DNA of 64,000 bases from Castanea sativa (Eukaryota > Streptophyta > Magnoliopsida > Fagales > Fagaceae), in contig NC_134013.1 in the NCBI RefSeq assembly GCF_040712315.1, forward strand, positions 9,025,001 through 9,089,000, given 5' to 3'. Both the position numbers and the translations under genes were made by a program. The notes under the pieces were generated by a model that saw only the letters and a program-made list of their open reading frames with translations, was not told where the DNA came from and searched no databases. Below, piece by piece: positions 23,006 through 32,916 of this stretch. Every line of letters starts with the position of its first letter. Positions within the stretch are counted from its first letter, which is position 1.

Positions 23006-23696
23006 AATTGGATTTCATAAATATATAATGAATAATTTTAAAGGATTAAACCGGGTACTCAAGGATAAGATGTAGTAATTTACAAAGTGGCAGTCTATAT
23101 TCATGACTTTGTATTAATACGAATATTTTATGAAAGGGTTACATGTACAATAAAGTCTTGAGATATAATTTAATAAATAAGGCATAGAGTGCAACTATAT
23201 TTATATAGTGGTATTAAATATAGTTAATAGTAACTTTGGACTTGTCAAGAGTTGACAGTAAAGCCCAAGGCCCATTGGAGCTAGTGTCTTATTGGTCCTT
23301 TTTGGTCCCACTCCAAGCCACACACTTAAGCCCAATTGGAAATGTCCAAAAGGCCAGCCCAATTAGAATAATCGGTTAGACACAAAAGGAGAAATATACA
23401 GAATTTTCTGTAGAGAATTTTGGAAGAACACTATTGTGAAGTGGTGTAAAAAGTGTTAGACACTCCTTGATATTCTCCCTTTGGAACTGATTGAGAGACC
23501 ACACATCTTGGGCGTTAGTGGAATTGGAGTGAAGATTGAAAGTCTTCCCAAGTGTTTTTGATCTTCGGTTTTGAAAGTCACCGCTCCAAGGTACACCCTC
23601 TTGTTCTCAAATTCTGAAATTTATATAGTACATGTTAACTTATATGAATGAAGTAGATCCGTTATTTTTCCGCTACGCACATGCATATTTTCATTA
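22242..23696 (+). mobile_element. Solo LTR, copy 1 (1455 bp)
   Basis: It starts TGTTAGGGTGTGCCC and is flanked by the perfect 5 bp duplication GGTGG (22237-22241 and 23697-23701). It is similar along its length to 38741-40140. A U5-like end contains ACCGCTCCAAGGTACACC. The element ends in TA rather than the usual CA. It is longer than copy 2 mainly because of the (TA)n tract at 22939-23002. No internal retroelement genes are present, as expected after LTR-LTR recombination. Confidence 0.75.
22939..23002. repeat. (TA)32 microsatellite
   Basis: Sixty-four bases of uninterrupted TA inside solo LTR copy 1. The corresponding place in copy 2 (about 39438) has only TATATTTATG, so the tract expanded after the copies separated. 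Confidence 0.95.
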
Positions 23697-23701
23697 GGTG
23701 G

Positions 23702-24492
23702 GAAGGTGTTAAGCACCCACCTTGCCCGGTGAAACCGGTCTTCTAAACTATGGTGGCCAACATTCATATCATATCATCTAATATATCAATCAATTTACAT
23801 GTTGAATTTAATGTGTGTGCATGTGATAAACCCTAATTCAATTTATTAAGTATTGCATTTGGATTGAAAAATAAATTCTTGTGAACATGTGTGGATGATG
23901 ATAACCTAGATTCAAGGATTTGAAAGAATTATGAAACAAACATGTTTTTCATATTTTTGATGTGAATTTATGATTAAAATTAGTGTTTATACATGAACAT
24001 GTAATGAAAAACCAAGAACATGTGAAGAACACATAAGAACAACTAAGAACATTCAAACATATTCAAGAGAATTTAAATAATTACTATCATGCTTTAATCC
24101 TAAATTCTCATCATGACAACACAAAAAACAAGTTAGGGAAATGGATTATACCTTCATGCAATATCCATATGGTGGATGAGGAGACTCTTAAGGGAGGTCC
24201 TAAGGGTGGAAGAAAAGAAGAGTTAGGAGAGGAAGAGTGAGTCTCCCTCAATATCTTGAGTCTCAAGAAGATCAAGATATGACTAGACTACTCAACTTCC
24301 TAGAACTCAAAAGAGGAGAAGAGAGGGGTTTTTTTTGTGTCTTGGAATGAAGGAGAAGGGAGGTTTATATAGTAGTGGTGGAGAAAATATGAATGGAATG
24401 CCATTAATGAAGGTTGTCAAAGAATCATGAACCTAGACCTCATTTTAGCCTTGGGGGAAATCTGGAGCATTAAATGTAGATATTGGTGGGAG
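23702..24492. other. Spacer, no gene recognised
   Basis: AT-rich DNA without a recognisable coding region. The segment AACATGTGAAGAACACATAAGAACAAC and the purine-rich stretch at 24160-24350 (repeated GAGGAAGAG words) may be retroelement leader sequence, but no ends could be placed. Confidence 0.4.
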
Positions 24493-25072
24493 TAGGGGCG
24501 GCAAAATTTGACACGACCTGCGAACCCGACACGACACGGCACAAAATTAGCAAGTTATGGATTGAAGATTAACGGGTTCGTGTCATATTCGGGTTGACAC
24601 GGCTAACCCGTTTAATAAACGGGTTGGGTTAGTGTTGAACACATAGAACTCATTTGACCTGTCTGACCCGTTTAATTAAATGACATTTTACCAATATACC
24701 CTTCAAACTCTAGGTATATAAACTTATTAGTTGTTGTGATTTATTTTCTTTGACATATTGTGATTGATTATTTGTGATATTAAGATATGCTTTAGTTTAA
24801 AATGATTATTTGTGATGCAGTTACTCATTAGTTTTGAATTTTATATTAAAAATATTTATTTTTTTGTTTTTTCATTGATTTTTATTTTTCATTTTGATAA
24901 AATTTGATAAACAGGTTGACACAACTGACCCGTTTAATAAATGGGTCATGTTAGAGTTGAGGAATTTTGAGCCGTTTAATAAACATGTCGGGTTAGTGTT
25001 GACCTATGCAGTCGAATACTAATGACTTGACACGACACGAACCCCGCACGCGAACACGAATTGCCACCCCTA
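24493..25072. mobile_element. hAT-like non-autonomous element (MITE), 580 bp
   Basis: Imperfect terminal inverted repeats: TAGGGGCGGCAAAATTTG at the left and, on the complement, TAGGGGTGGCAATTCGTG at the right. Subterminal words ACGACACG and AACCCGTTTAATAAACGGGT recur in both orientations. The 8 bp flanks GGTGGGAG and AATGGGAA share a TGGGA core, consistent with an eroded 8 bp hAT duplication. No transposase is encoded. Confidence 0.75.
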
Positions 25073-25587
25073 AATGGGAATGAAGAACAAGCCAAAATTT
25101 GGTTTTCCAGTAGCTGCTGTAACAGCCTGTAGAGCCAATTTTGAAAAATCATATCTGACTCAATTCTGATCGGAATTGTCTCTTTCTTGTGCTCAAAGTG
25201 AAGCCCCGGATGTCTAGTTTCTGGGAAAATTAATCTCATTCATAGATTCAATGTATTCTGAGAGATATCAATGAAATGGTGAGCATAGGTCATTTGTTAG
25301 AAAATGGTTTCAGCACAATTAACATTAATAGGTCCCAAATTAGTTTCCAATTAACATTAATAGGTTTCAATCACTCCCATTTCAGACCTAATTGATTCCA
25401 AATTTACTCTAATTAAAAGATAATTGCACAAATTACTCATTGAATAATTAATATTTAATTATTTAGTTAATTAGGTGTATGCAACCTTACCATAAAATGT
25501 AGTCCTAACTAATCAAATAATGACACATCATTAATCTCAAATTGATTATAATTACAACCAATTGGAATCAAGTGTTCATAATCACAT

Positions 25588-26437
25588 TGTAAGAGGCAAA
25601 ATTTTCAGCCAATTATAAAATGCCACATCAAAGTTTAGTGGCAAATTCTAAATTAATGTCATTAAATTAATTAAATTAGATGATGACATGTGTCATCCAA
25701 ATTGGCATCACATTGGCATATCAAAATTTGCCACGTGTCATTTGGCCCACAAGATAAAGATAAATTTCCTATTCAAAGTTTATGGGTAATTATCTTTATT
25801 AAAATAAATAAATAAATAAAATAAAGATAAATTTTCTATTCAAAATTGGTAGATAATTATCTTTATTAAATAAATTAAACAAAGATAATTATTTATCTTT
25901 GTTGATTATTATCTTTATCAAAATATGATCTTTATCAAAATAGATAAATAGAGATAATTATCTCTAAGAAGAATTTAGGCCAATCAAAAGTCTGCTACAT
26001 ACTTTCAAGCATATCAATTCATAGTGGAGCTTATCATCTAATATCATTATAAATAGAGGACATCCCTTCTAATTTTCGGGAGGAAGTTTTCAAGAAACCC
26101 AAGCTCTGGAGAAATTTTGTCTCAAGAATCTTTGAAGAACTTGAAGAACATTTGAAGAACTTGAAGAACATTCGAAGGGCTTGAAGAACTTGAAGGACAA
26201 CAAATCTCTAACAAGCTTAAAGCCAGAGATTTGTTGTGAAGACCATTTGATCCATCTTTCAACCAAATTGAAGAAGATTTCGCGTTGGAGTCAAGACCAT
26301 AAGGAAGATAGAATCAGAGGAGCATTTGTCAAAACTGAGATTGAACTCATTACTTGATTAATACAAAATATATATTTGTAGAACTCATTTTTTTTCAATT
26401 TGTTTGATTTTCTTCAATTGAGAAATTTGTGTTTACA
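25588..26437 (+). mobile_element. Solo LTR, 850 bp, perfect target duplication
   Basis: It starts TGTAAGAGGC, ends GTGTTTACA and is flanked by CACAT on both sides (25583-25587 and 26438-26442). A U3-like half has many GATAA/TTATC words at 25750-25980. TATAAATAGAGG at 26049 is a plausible TATA box, followed by a transcribed-type region with GAAGAACTTGAAGAACATT repeated about four times (26133-26200). No PBS or gag follows, so it is a solo LTR. Confidence 0.8.
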
Positions 26438-26442
26438 CACAT

Positions 26443-27977
26443 ATAATCAGACTCAATTTGTGATAGTGCATCCTGGCCATTAAAACTTGATTTGATGATA
26501 ACTTTCAATCTGATGGTTCGATTAGGGCTTATGACCAGTCGATTTGATCGTTACAACATCAAGATCATTTTGGTGACATGAGATTAAGGATCTAATGACC
26601 AGAATCAAGATGCATATTTTCAATGTGAAATTACCCTTTTACCCTCCATGTGAGGTTAAATGCAGGTTGCAAAATGAGATGTCAACAGACATACATGCTT
26701 ATTAATAATGTCATGTAATGGAATAAGTTGTAATAAGTAATTCGTGTTAACTGTCAACTAAATGCATATGGAAGAGAGCTTGCTATGTTTATTCATTAGC
26801 ATTATGTGTTTTTATATATATATTTTTTTGTTACTAGGGATTGATTTGGGTATTCCAAGAGGCACACCATTCACTAATCTTATAGAAGATAACTATAATG
26901 ATTATATGTCTAGATCTTCACATATTAGTGATGAAGACAGTGTTCCATAAGCCCAAACATTCAGCCAAATGTCTCCACCCCAAGTGGTGGAGAAATTTAG
27001 AATGAAACAACTGAAGGAAGAAACAGAGATTATGATAATAGATGTAAGTACGTTGTCTTCAGTGCAGCAAGAATATTCATTAGCGCCAAATGGAGATTTT
27101 TGAAAAACAAAGGTCTAGTCATTAGACTATTATATTCATCAATGCTCTTGTTTTGTATGATTAAGAGAGTGCTTAAAACTTTTTTTTTTTTGTTAAAATA
27201 TGATTCTACTAACTAAGGATATATGTTGGGTCACTCACTTTTTTTTGTTGCAATGTGATCCTACTGTACTATATACATATATCCAAGATAATGTTCAGCT
27301 TTACAGCTAATTTCCATTAGCTTTTAAAATGTAAAGCTTCTTTTGTATCAGTAGCTTGCTACAATGAAACAGGCAGGTTTAGTGTTTAGTATTAACTGTG
27401 AAATGTCAATCTTCTTTTGTATTGATGTTTTTATTCTTTAATGTTGTATTGATGAGATTCATATATGCTTCCCATGACTAGCCGCTGTTGGTTTCATCAC
27501 CTATTTGCTGGTTGTTGATAGGAGGAGTGGGGTTAATTTAATACATAATGTTCTTTACAATTGTGTGTCAGTTCTAGATTTTATTCTTAAGCTGAAACAA
27601 TATTGTCTTAGCCAACAAATGAGAGACTATGCGATCTTCATGAATACTTCTAATTGTGGCTTGATCTTCATGACTATGTGTTTTGTACAAGTACTTTAAA
27701 AATTCTATGTAATTTGAAATTTATCAATCTATGTAAATCTTGAAATTTATCAAGTCTTTTTGAAACATATGACTATTGAGAAATATTACCATTTGAAAAT
27801 TATGATAAGAATTTAGAAACACCATAATCGAGTTACCATAAAAGCTCTAAAGATTCTAACCTTTGGTTTTTTTCTTTCTAAAGTAAGTAACTGTCATCAA
27901 CTAGTACTATTATGATGTGAAATTTTATTTTATGAGTAATTCATTGCATTGTGTGTGTCTACTCTTTAAACTTTAAA
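26443..27977. other. Spacer with possible exon-like fragment, unrecognised
   Basis: A short frame at 26837-26950 reads GIDLGIPRGTPFTNLIEDNY and ends at a stop. It has an intron-acceptor-like TTACTAG in front, but I recognise no family. The part from about 27780 resembles 30480-30640 and belongs to the duplication that includes the glycosylase promoter. Confidence 0.35.
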
Positions 27978-28460
27978 GGTGTAAATGCACTTTTAGTCCC
28001 TACATTTTGCATTTTTTCCATTTTGGTCCCTACATTTTGATTTTTCCACTTTTAGTCCCTAATCCAATTAACGCCTATCATTTTGGTCCTTTTTGTCACC
28101 CCACTAATAGCAGAATCTAATGTGGCTGATAGTGCACTTAAAAAAACTATATTAAAGCCCATAATTACACCGTGGCATAGCCCATCCCAGCCACATGGCT
28201 CTGTCACCCCACATGGCTTTTCCTTCATAAACACCGTAGCAAACTCCAGCACTACTCACATCCTTTCTTCATCGTTAGAACATCCAATTTTACTTAAAGA
28301 CATAAGATTTGGCACATATCCGATACTCTTATCCAAAAGAATGCTACAGTTCTTTGTAGAAACACAGCCCCTTGAATTAGGGACTAAAAGTGAAAAAATC
28401 AAAATGTAAGGACCAAAATGGAAAAAGTGCAAAATGTAGGGACTAAAAGTGCATTTAACC
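27978..28460. mobile_element. Mutator-type MITE, 483 bp, perfect 9 bp target duplication
   Basis: Long terminal inverted repeats of about 80 bp start GGTGTAAATGCACTTTTAGT on the left and GGTTAAATGCACTTTTAGT on the complement of the right end. AACTTTAAA is present on both sides (27969-27977 and 28461-28469), the 9 bp duplication typical of Mutator-like elements. The interior (about 28110-28360) has a short open frame on each strand but no recognised domain; it may be captured or random sequence. Confidence 0.9.
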
Positions 28461-28657
28461 AACTTTAAACTAGTCCTAGTCAATCATCGTTATATCTATC
28501 TTCCCTCTCTAAATTCTCCTCAATCACTTTAGTTTCACACGACATAGACACAACCATCACATCCCCCAATCATTATGACTTCACTTCCACCATTTCCCTA
28601 AACCCCCAATTACCACCACCTACATCATTACATTTCCACCTCCCAATACAACCATCC

Positions 28658-28930
28658 ATGGGCAAACAAACCTAACCCAAACTCAAACAGAGCCCCAACA
28701 TGACTCCACCACCACCATAACAACCATCAACACAACCACCATAATCATGGGAGCCACCACACCAACTCCAACCCTAATAGAAATAACTTATTCTTCAATC
28801 GAAACAACCAATGCTGCAGTAGTAGTAGCAACAACTAAAATCCAAACCTCATCTCTCCCTTCCAAAATCCCCTTTCGTACTCAAAAGATTCAAAAACTCT
28901 CACCTAACTCGAATTCCCCCCCCCCCTAAA
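28658..28930 (+). pseudogene. Truncated copy of AlkA-type DNA glycosylase 5' end
   Basis: The region aligns with the first ~85 codons of the intact gene at 31714. The initiator ATG (28658) is kept, but codon 6 is TAA. From 28747 the frame reads GATTPTPTLIEITYSSIETT and QTSSLPSKIPFRTQKIQKLS, parallel to EATAPTPTATEITNSPTEIT and QTSSPPSKIPFRPRKIRKLS of the intact protein. The copy stops at a C-run near 28925, before the catalytic domain. It cannot make a glycosylase. Confidence 0.85.
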
Positions 28931-31300
28931 ATAAACCCAAAATATTAAGGAGTTAATAAGAAATTGAAAAATATTAAAGACTAAATAAGAAATTTACCTC
29001 TAATGTGTCAACGTAAACATTTGTTTAAAGTGGTGAAAATCTTTAAGTCCAATGTAGTAAAAGAACAATATATTTTATGAGTTTATATGTTAATGAGTTG
29101 ATCATTAGATTGGTCTTAGGCATGTGTAGGGTTGGGTCTCTTTTCCCAACAATAACTTTTTATTATCATATTTTATTTTTGTGTTGTTATGTCTGCACAC
29201 ATCCATTAGATTATTTTGAACATGATATATATTCATAATATTTCATTCATAAAAAAAATGTTTACTAAGAAACTTTTTAGAGAAAATATTTGTGAGCATA
29301 TATCCGCATAGAGTTAAAGAGAGAGAAAGAAACACAATTCAGTTCGTTGAATACGAAGAATTTTAGTGCTTTTTCTATGTGATGTTGATCAATTTTTAAT
29401 TATTTAACCGATTTTTGTATTTATTGTTCGGTCAGTGAGCTATATGATTATTTTACAAATTTCTTCTATTTATTATTCTTGCATGTAGAATTTATTTGTA
29501 TTATTGTTTGTGGCTAGACCTTTGCATACTATTTTTATTTATTTAATCCCAAAAATAAATAATTTTCTGAGTTATTTATTTTACAGATTTCTTCTATTTA
29601 TTGTTCTTGTCCAACAACTATTGCCCCATTCTTTTCTGGTTTTTATTTTTTTATTTTTTTAAAGAACTTATTTAGTAATAATATATATTTTTCTTAATAT
29701 CAATATTTAGTAACAATATAATCCAAAAGGACAATATGAAAACACATGATTAGCATCGAACGTCAATAAAAAATGTAATGATGTGAATTCAGCAACAATT
29801 TTTATTATTATTTATTTATAATGATGGTGAATTCAGAGAAAAACAAAAACAAAAGCAAAAACGAAAAATGTATAACTCTTAATTTTTCTCCACTGGACCA
29901 CAGGTTTATATATAAAACACTTATCTGCCTAACAGGCCCAGTTTGGTTCCAGATGTAGGCCCATTGAGGTGGGCAACCCCGCCCTACTATTACGAACCTC
30001 TAACCTTGGTCTTGGACGATGGATTGGGCTTGGTGTTTTTGTTTTATTTATCTTCTCTGACTCTTTGTTGGAATTACTAGAAAAAGTATCAGTTTAGTAC
30101 CTGAAAGGGACTAAATTATTGGCAATTGGACTAGGTTGAGTTAGTAAAATTGGAAAAAAAAACATAGTTGCGCACAGTTTAAAAAAGACATTGTTGAAAG
30201 AGACTTAAATCTGTTAAGAGTTTTTAAAGTAACACTAACAAATATTGAGTTTTTTGTTTTTTTTTTTTTTTTTAATAGGAGCTAATATTGAGTTTTTCTA
30301 CCGACTAATATTGAGTTGGTAGAATCCTGTTCGTCCATTTTGAAAATGATGGACTAAATTTTCCCACGCAATCAATATTTAAAGTTTTAAACTAATATTA
30401 ATTATCACTAATTTGATATATATTTAAATAATTGATGGTTTTTTTTTTAAAAAATAATAATTGATGGTTTGACAAAATACAATTCACTCATTTCAATAAA
30501 TATGATTTTAGAAACATCATATAGTTAACAACTTATCATAAGAGCTCTAAAGATTCTAACTTTTTTGTGTGTGTTTCTGAAGTTAGTAACTCTCATCAAC
30601 TACCACCATTATGATGTGAATGTTTCTTTTATGAGTGATTCATCTAATTGTTTAGATATAAAATATAATATAATAATATCTACTTCGTATGATTTTTTAT
30701 AAATTTCCATATCCTAGTTTTTTATTTGCCTCTCTATCCATCAAAAGTAATATGAATAATTCATAATTCTATCTTTAAAATAAGAGACGCTTATGGTTTT
30801 GTCGATACCTTAAACAATTTTTTTTTCTCCATGTTACTAAATCTCTAATTTCAACAACATTATATGAGAAATGATTGAATTCAATTATTCACTGTAGTTA
30901 CTTTTCATCTTTCAACTTTTTTTTAGAAAAATTGTTCTTGCAAAAATATGGTTTGAAACCACCTTACTAAACATAGCTATTTAATTATTTTAAAAGTACA
31001 ATTTTTTGTGTCACAATTTTGATGCGGCAGACAACAAGTGATTGTCTATATTATTTTTATATAAGTCAATAATTTTTTTGTCACTATTTATAACGTCAAA
31101 ATTATGGTAGTAGTCTTAAACTTTCTCTACTAAAAAATGAAAAAATTTTAAAAAAATATTATTTTCTTAATATTCTTACGACAAATTATATAGAGTCAAT
31201 TTTAATCACTAATAGACAAAAGTATTTTTGGAGATAGTTTCGCATTTGAATACTCATGTGATGCTTATTCTAGTCTCGAGGAGGACGATAATTGATGATT
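28931..31300. other. Intergenic region upstream of the glycosylase gene
   Basis: No gene is recognised. The sequence is AT-rich with poly-T and poly-A runs. The part from 30480 is the counterpart of the duplicated upstream region near 27780, which dates at least that part of the upstream region before the duplication. Confidence 0.5.
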
Positions 31301-31306
31301 CACGTG
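31301..31306. promoter_or_regulatory. G-box (CACGTG), 408 bp upstream of the glycosylase ATG
   Basis: CACGTG followed by TAACACGCGC. The core ACGTGT also fits an ABA-response element. G-boxes bind bZIP and bHLH factors. This promoter part is absent from the truncated copy. Function is inferred from the motif and its position only. Confidence 0.4.
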
Positions 31307-31524
31307 TAACACGCGCAATAGAAGAGAGCGTGAAGCAGCAGTTCTAATAGGATGAAACTTTTCCGCCTGGGACGGAACCGGACGCCACTAGACTTGTATA
31401 CACTGAGATGCGAGAGAGAGAGAAATCATAAAAAAAAGTGACCGAGTTGTGTGTGTTTCCTCTTTAAAGTTTTAAACTTTAAACTTATTATAGTCCATTA
31501 GTCCTAGTCAATCCTCAATATCTC

Positions 31525-31551
31525 TCTATCTATCTATCTATCTATCTATCT
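31525..31551. repeat. (CTAT)n microsatellite in the glycosylase 5' region
   Basis: About seven units of CTAT, 160 bp upstream of the ATG. The truncated copy has only a short version (ATATCTATCTTCCC at about 28491), so the tract expanded in the intact gene. Confidence 0.9.
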
Positions 31552-31713
31552 CCCCTTCTCCAAAATACTCTTCAATCAGTTCAGTTTCACACAAACACAC
31601 AACTATCACATCCACAACACCATTATGCCTTCAATACTCCCACCATTTTCCTAAACCCCACCAATCCCCACCACCCACATCATCACATTTTCCACCTCCA
31701 GAGACCACAATCC

Positions 31714-32916
31714 ATGGGTGAACAAACCCAAACGGAGCCCCACCTTGACTCTACCACCACCACCACCACCACAACTGTCAGCACAACCACCGCAATCGTG
31801 GAAGCCACCGCACCAACTCCAACCGCAACAGAAATAACTAATTCCCCAACCGAAATAACCAATGCAGCAGCAGAAACAGCCGCAGCCGCAGCCACGACCC
31901 AAACCTCATCTCCCCCTTCCAAAATCCCCTTCCGTCCTCGAAAGATCCGAAAACTCTCACCCGACCCGAATAATTCCCCTCAAACCCTTGCAATCACCAC
32001 CCAAACCCAAACCCAAACTCCGAAACCGAAATCCACCAAATCGAAAACCGCTCAGCCCCGCGCAATCCAATCCATACCTCGAATCGCGGCGAGGTCTCTC
32101 TCTTGCGACGGCGAGGTCGAAATCGCTCTCCGCCATCTCCGAAGCTCGGATCCGATTCTCTCTCCCTTAATCGATATCCACCAACCACCAGTGTTCGACA
32201 CTTTCCAAACCCCATTCTTAGCCCTAACCAGAAGCATTCTCTACCAGCAGCTCGCCTACAAAGCCGGAACTTCAATCTACACTCGCTTCATCTCCCTCTG
32301 CGGCGGCGAGCCCGGCGTTCTCCCCGACACCGTTCTCGCCTTGACCCCTCAGCAGCTCCGCCAAATCGGCGTCTCCGGCCGAAAAGCCAGTTACCTTCAC
32401 GACCTAGCGAGAAAATACCAGAACGGAATTCTATCCGATTCGGCGATTGTAAATATGGACGACAAGTCGCTGTTCACTATGCTCACTATGGTCAATGGGA
32501 TTGGCTCTTGGTCCGTACACATGTTCATGATTTTCTCTCTCCATAGACCAGACGTGCTTCCGATCAACGATCTCAATGTCCGTAAAGGTGTTCAGTTACT
32601 CTACAATCTCGAGGAATTGCCTCGCCCCTCGCAGATGGATCAATTGTGTGACAAGTGGAGGCCTTACCGCTCCGTCGCGTCGTGGTATATGTGGCGGCTG
32701 GCTGAAGCGAAAGGAGCTCCTTCAAGTGCGGCTGCTGTCGCCGCCGGAGCTAGTTTGCAGCATCAACAGCAGCAGCAGCAGCAGCAACAACAGCAGCAAC
32801 AGCAACAGCAACAACAACAGCAGGAGGAACAGCAGCACCATCAGCAGCATCAGATGATTGATCCAATTAATAGCATTCTCAATCTTGGGTATGATTACCT
32901 TCGCTATGATTCATGA
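31714..32916 (+). CDS. DNA-3-methyladenine glycosylase, AlkA/HhH-GPD type
   Basis: A single intronless 400-codon frame. The enzyme removes alkylated bases from DNA by cutting the N-glycosidic bond, the first step of base-excision repair; it would act in the nucleus. Residues 1-115 are low-complexity (a Thr run encoded by ACC repeats, Ala-rich, then basic KIPFRPRKIRKLS that could serve as a nuclear signal). The glycosylase domain spans about 130-330: ALTRSILYQQLAYKAGTSIY, a helix-hairpin-helix MVNGIGSWSVHMF at about 257-270, and the catalytic Asp286 in LPINDLNVRKG. The C-terminus has a run of 20 glutamines (351-370) followed by Q/H-rich sequence. The ATG at 31714 is the first in frame and is conserved in the truncated copy. 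GC content is clearly higher than in the surroundings. Expression is not shown by sequence. High confidence in family; the exact plant orthologue is not assigned. Confidence 0.93.
   Translation: MGEQTQTEPHLDSTTTTTTTTVSTTTAIVEATAPTPTATEITNSPTEITNAAAETAAAAATTQTSSPPSKIPFRPRKIRKLSPDPNNSPQTLAITTQTQTQTPKPKSTKSKTAQPRAIQSIPRIAARSLSCDGEVEIALRHLRSSDPILSPLIDIHQPPVFDTFQTPFLALTRSILYQQLAYKAGTSIYTRFISLCGGEPGVLPDTVLALTPQQLRQIGVSGRKASYLHDLARKYQNGILSDSAIVNMDDKSLFTMLTMVNGIGSWSVHMFMIFSLHRPDVLPINDLNVRKGVQLLYNLEELPRPSQMDQLCDKWRPYRSVASWYMWRLAEAKGAPSSAAAVAAGASLQHQQQQQQQQQQQQQQQQQQQQEEQQHHQQHQMIDPINSILNLGYDYLRYDS
32764..32823 (+). repeat. CAG/CAA repeat coding for 20 glutamines
   Basis: Twenty consecutive Gln codons, a mixture of CAG and CAA, lie after the catalytic domain of the glycosylase. 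The first six or so are nearly pure CAG, the part most likely to vary in length. Confidence 0.95.

Larger units (their letters stand above)
27780..28930 (+). repeat. Partial duplication of the DNA glycosylase promoter and 5' end
   Basis: This stretch, apart from an inserted MITE, parallels 30480-30640 and 31440-31985. Shared words include AAGCTCTAAAGATTCTAAC (27843 and 30544), CATTATGA / TTATGATGTGAA, CTAGTCAATC (28476, 31504) and the whole 5' coding part. About 0.8 kb of the upstream region of the intact gene (30640-31440) is missing from this copy. Confidence 0.75.

Noticed and set aside
25780..25990. Hairpin-rich GATAA block as an origin of replication or CRISPR-like array
   Set aside because: It lies in the U3 part of a solo LTR with a clear target duplication, and repeats are irregular with no spacers.
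28083..28409. Gene inside the Mutator MITE (108 codon frame)
   Set aside because: The frame includes part of the inverted repeat, starts without context and shows no domain; likely chance.
31651..32275. Minus-strand and alternative plus frames over the glycosylase gene
   Set aside because: They arise because the gene is GC-rich with few stops; the +1 frame has the catalytic motif and is conserved in the truncated copy.
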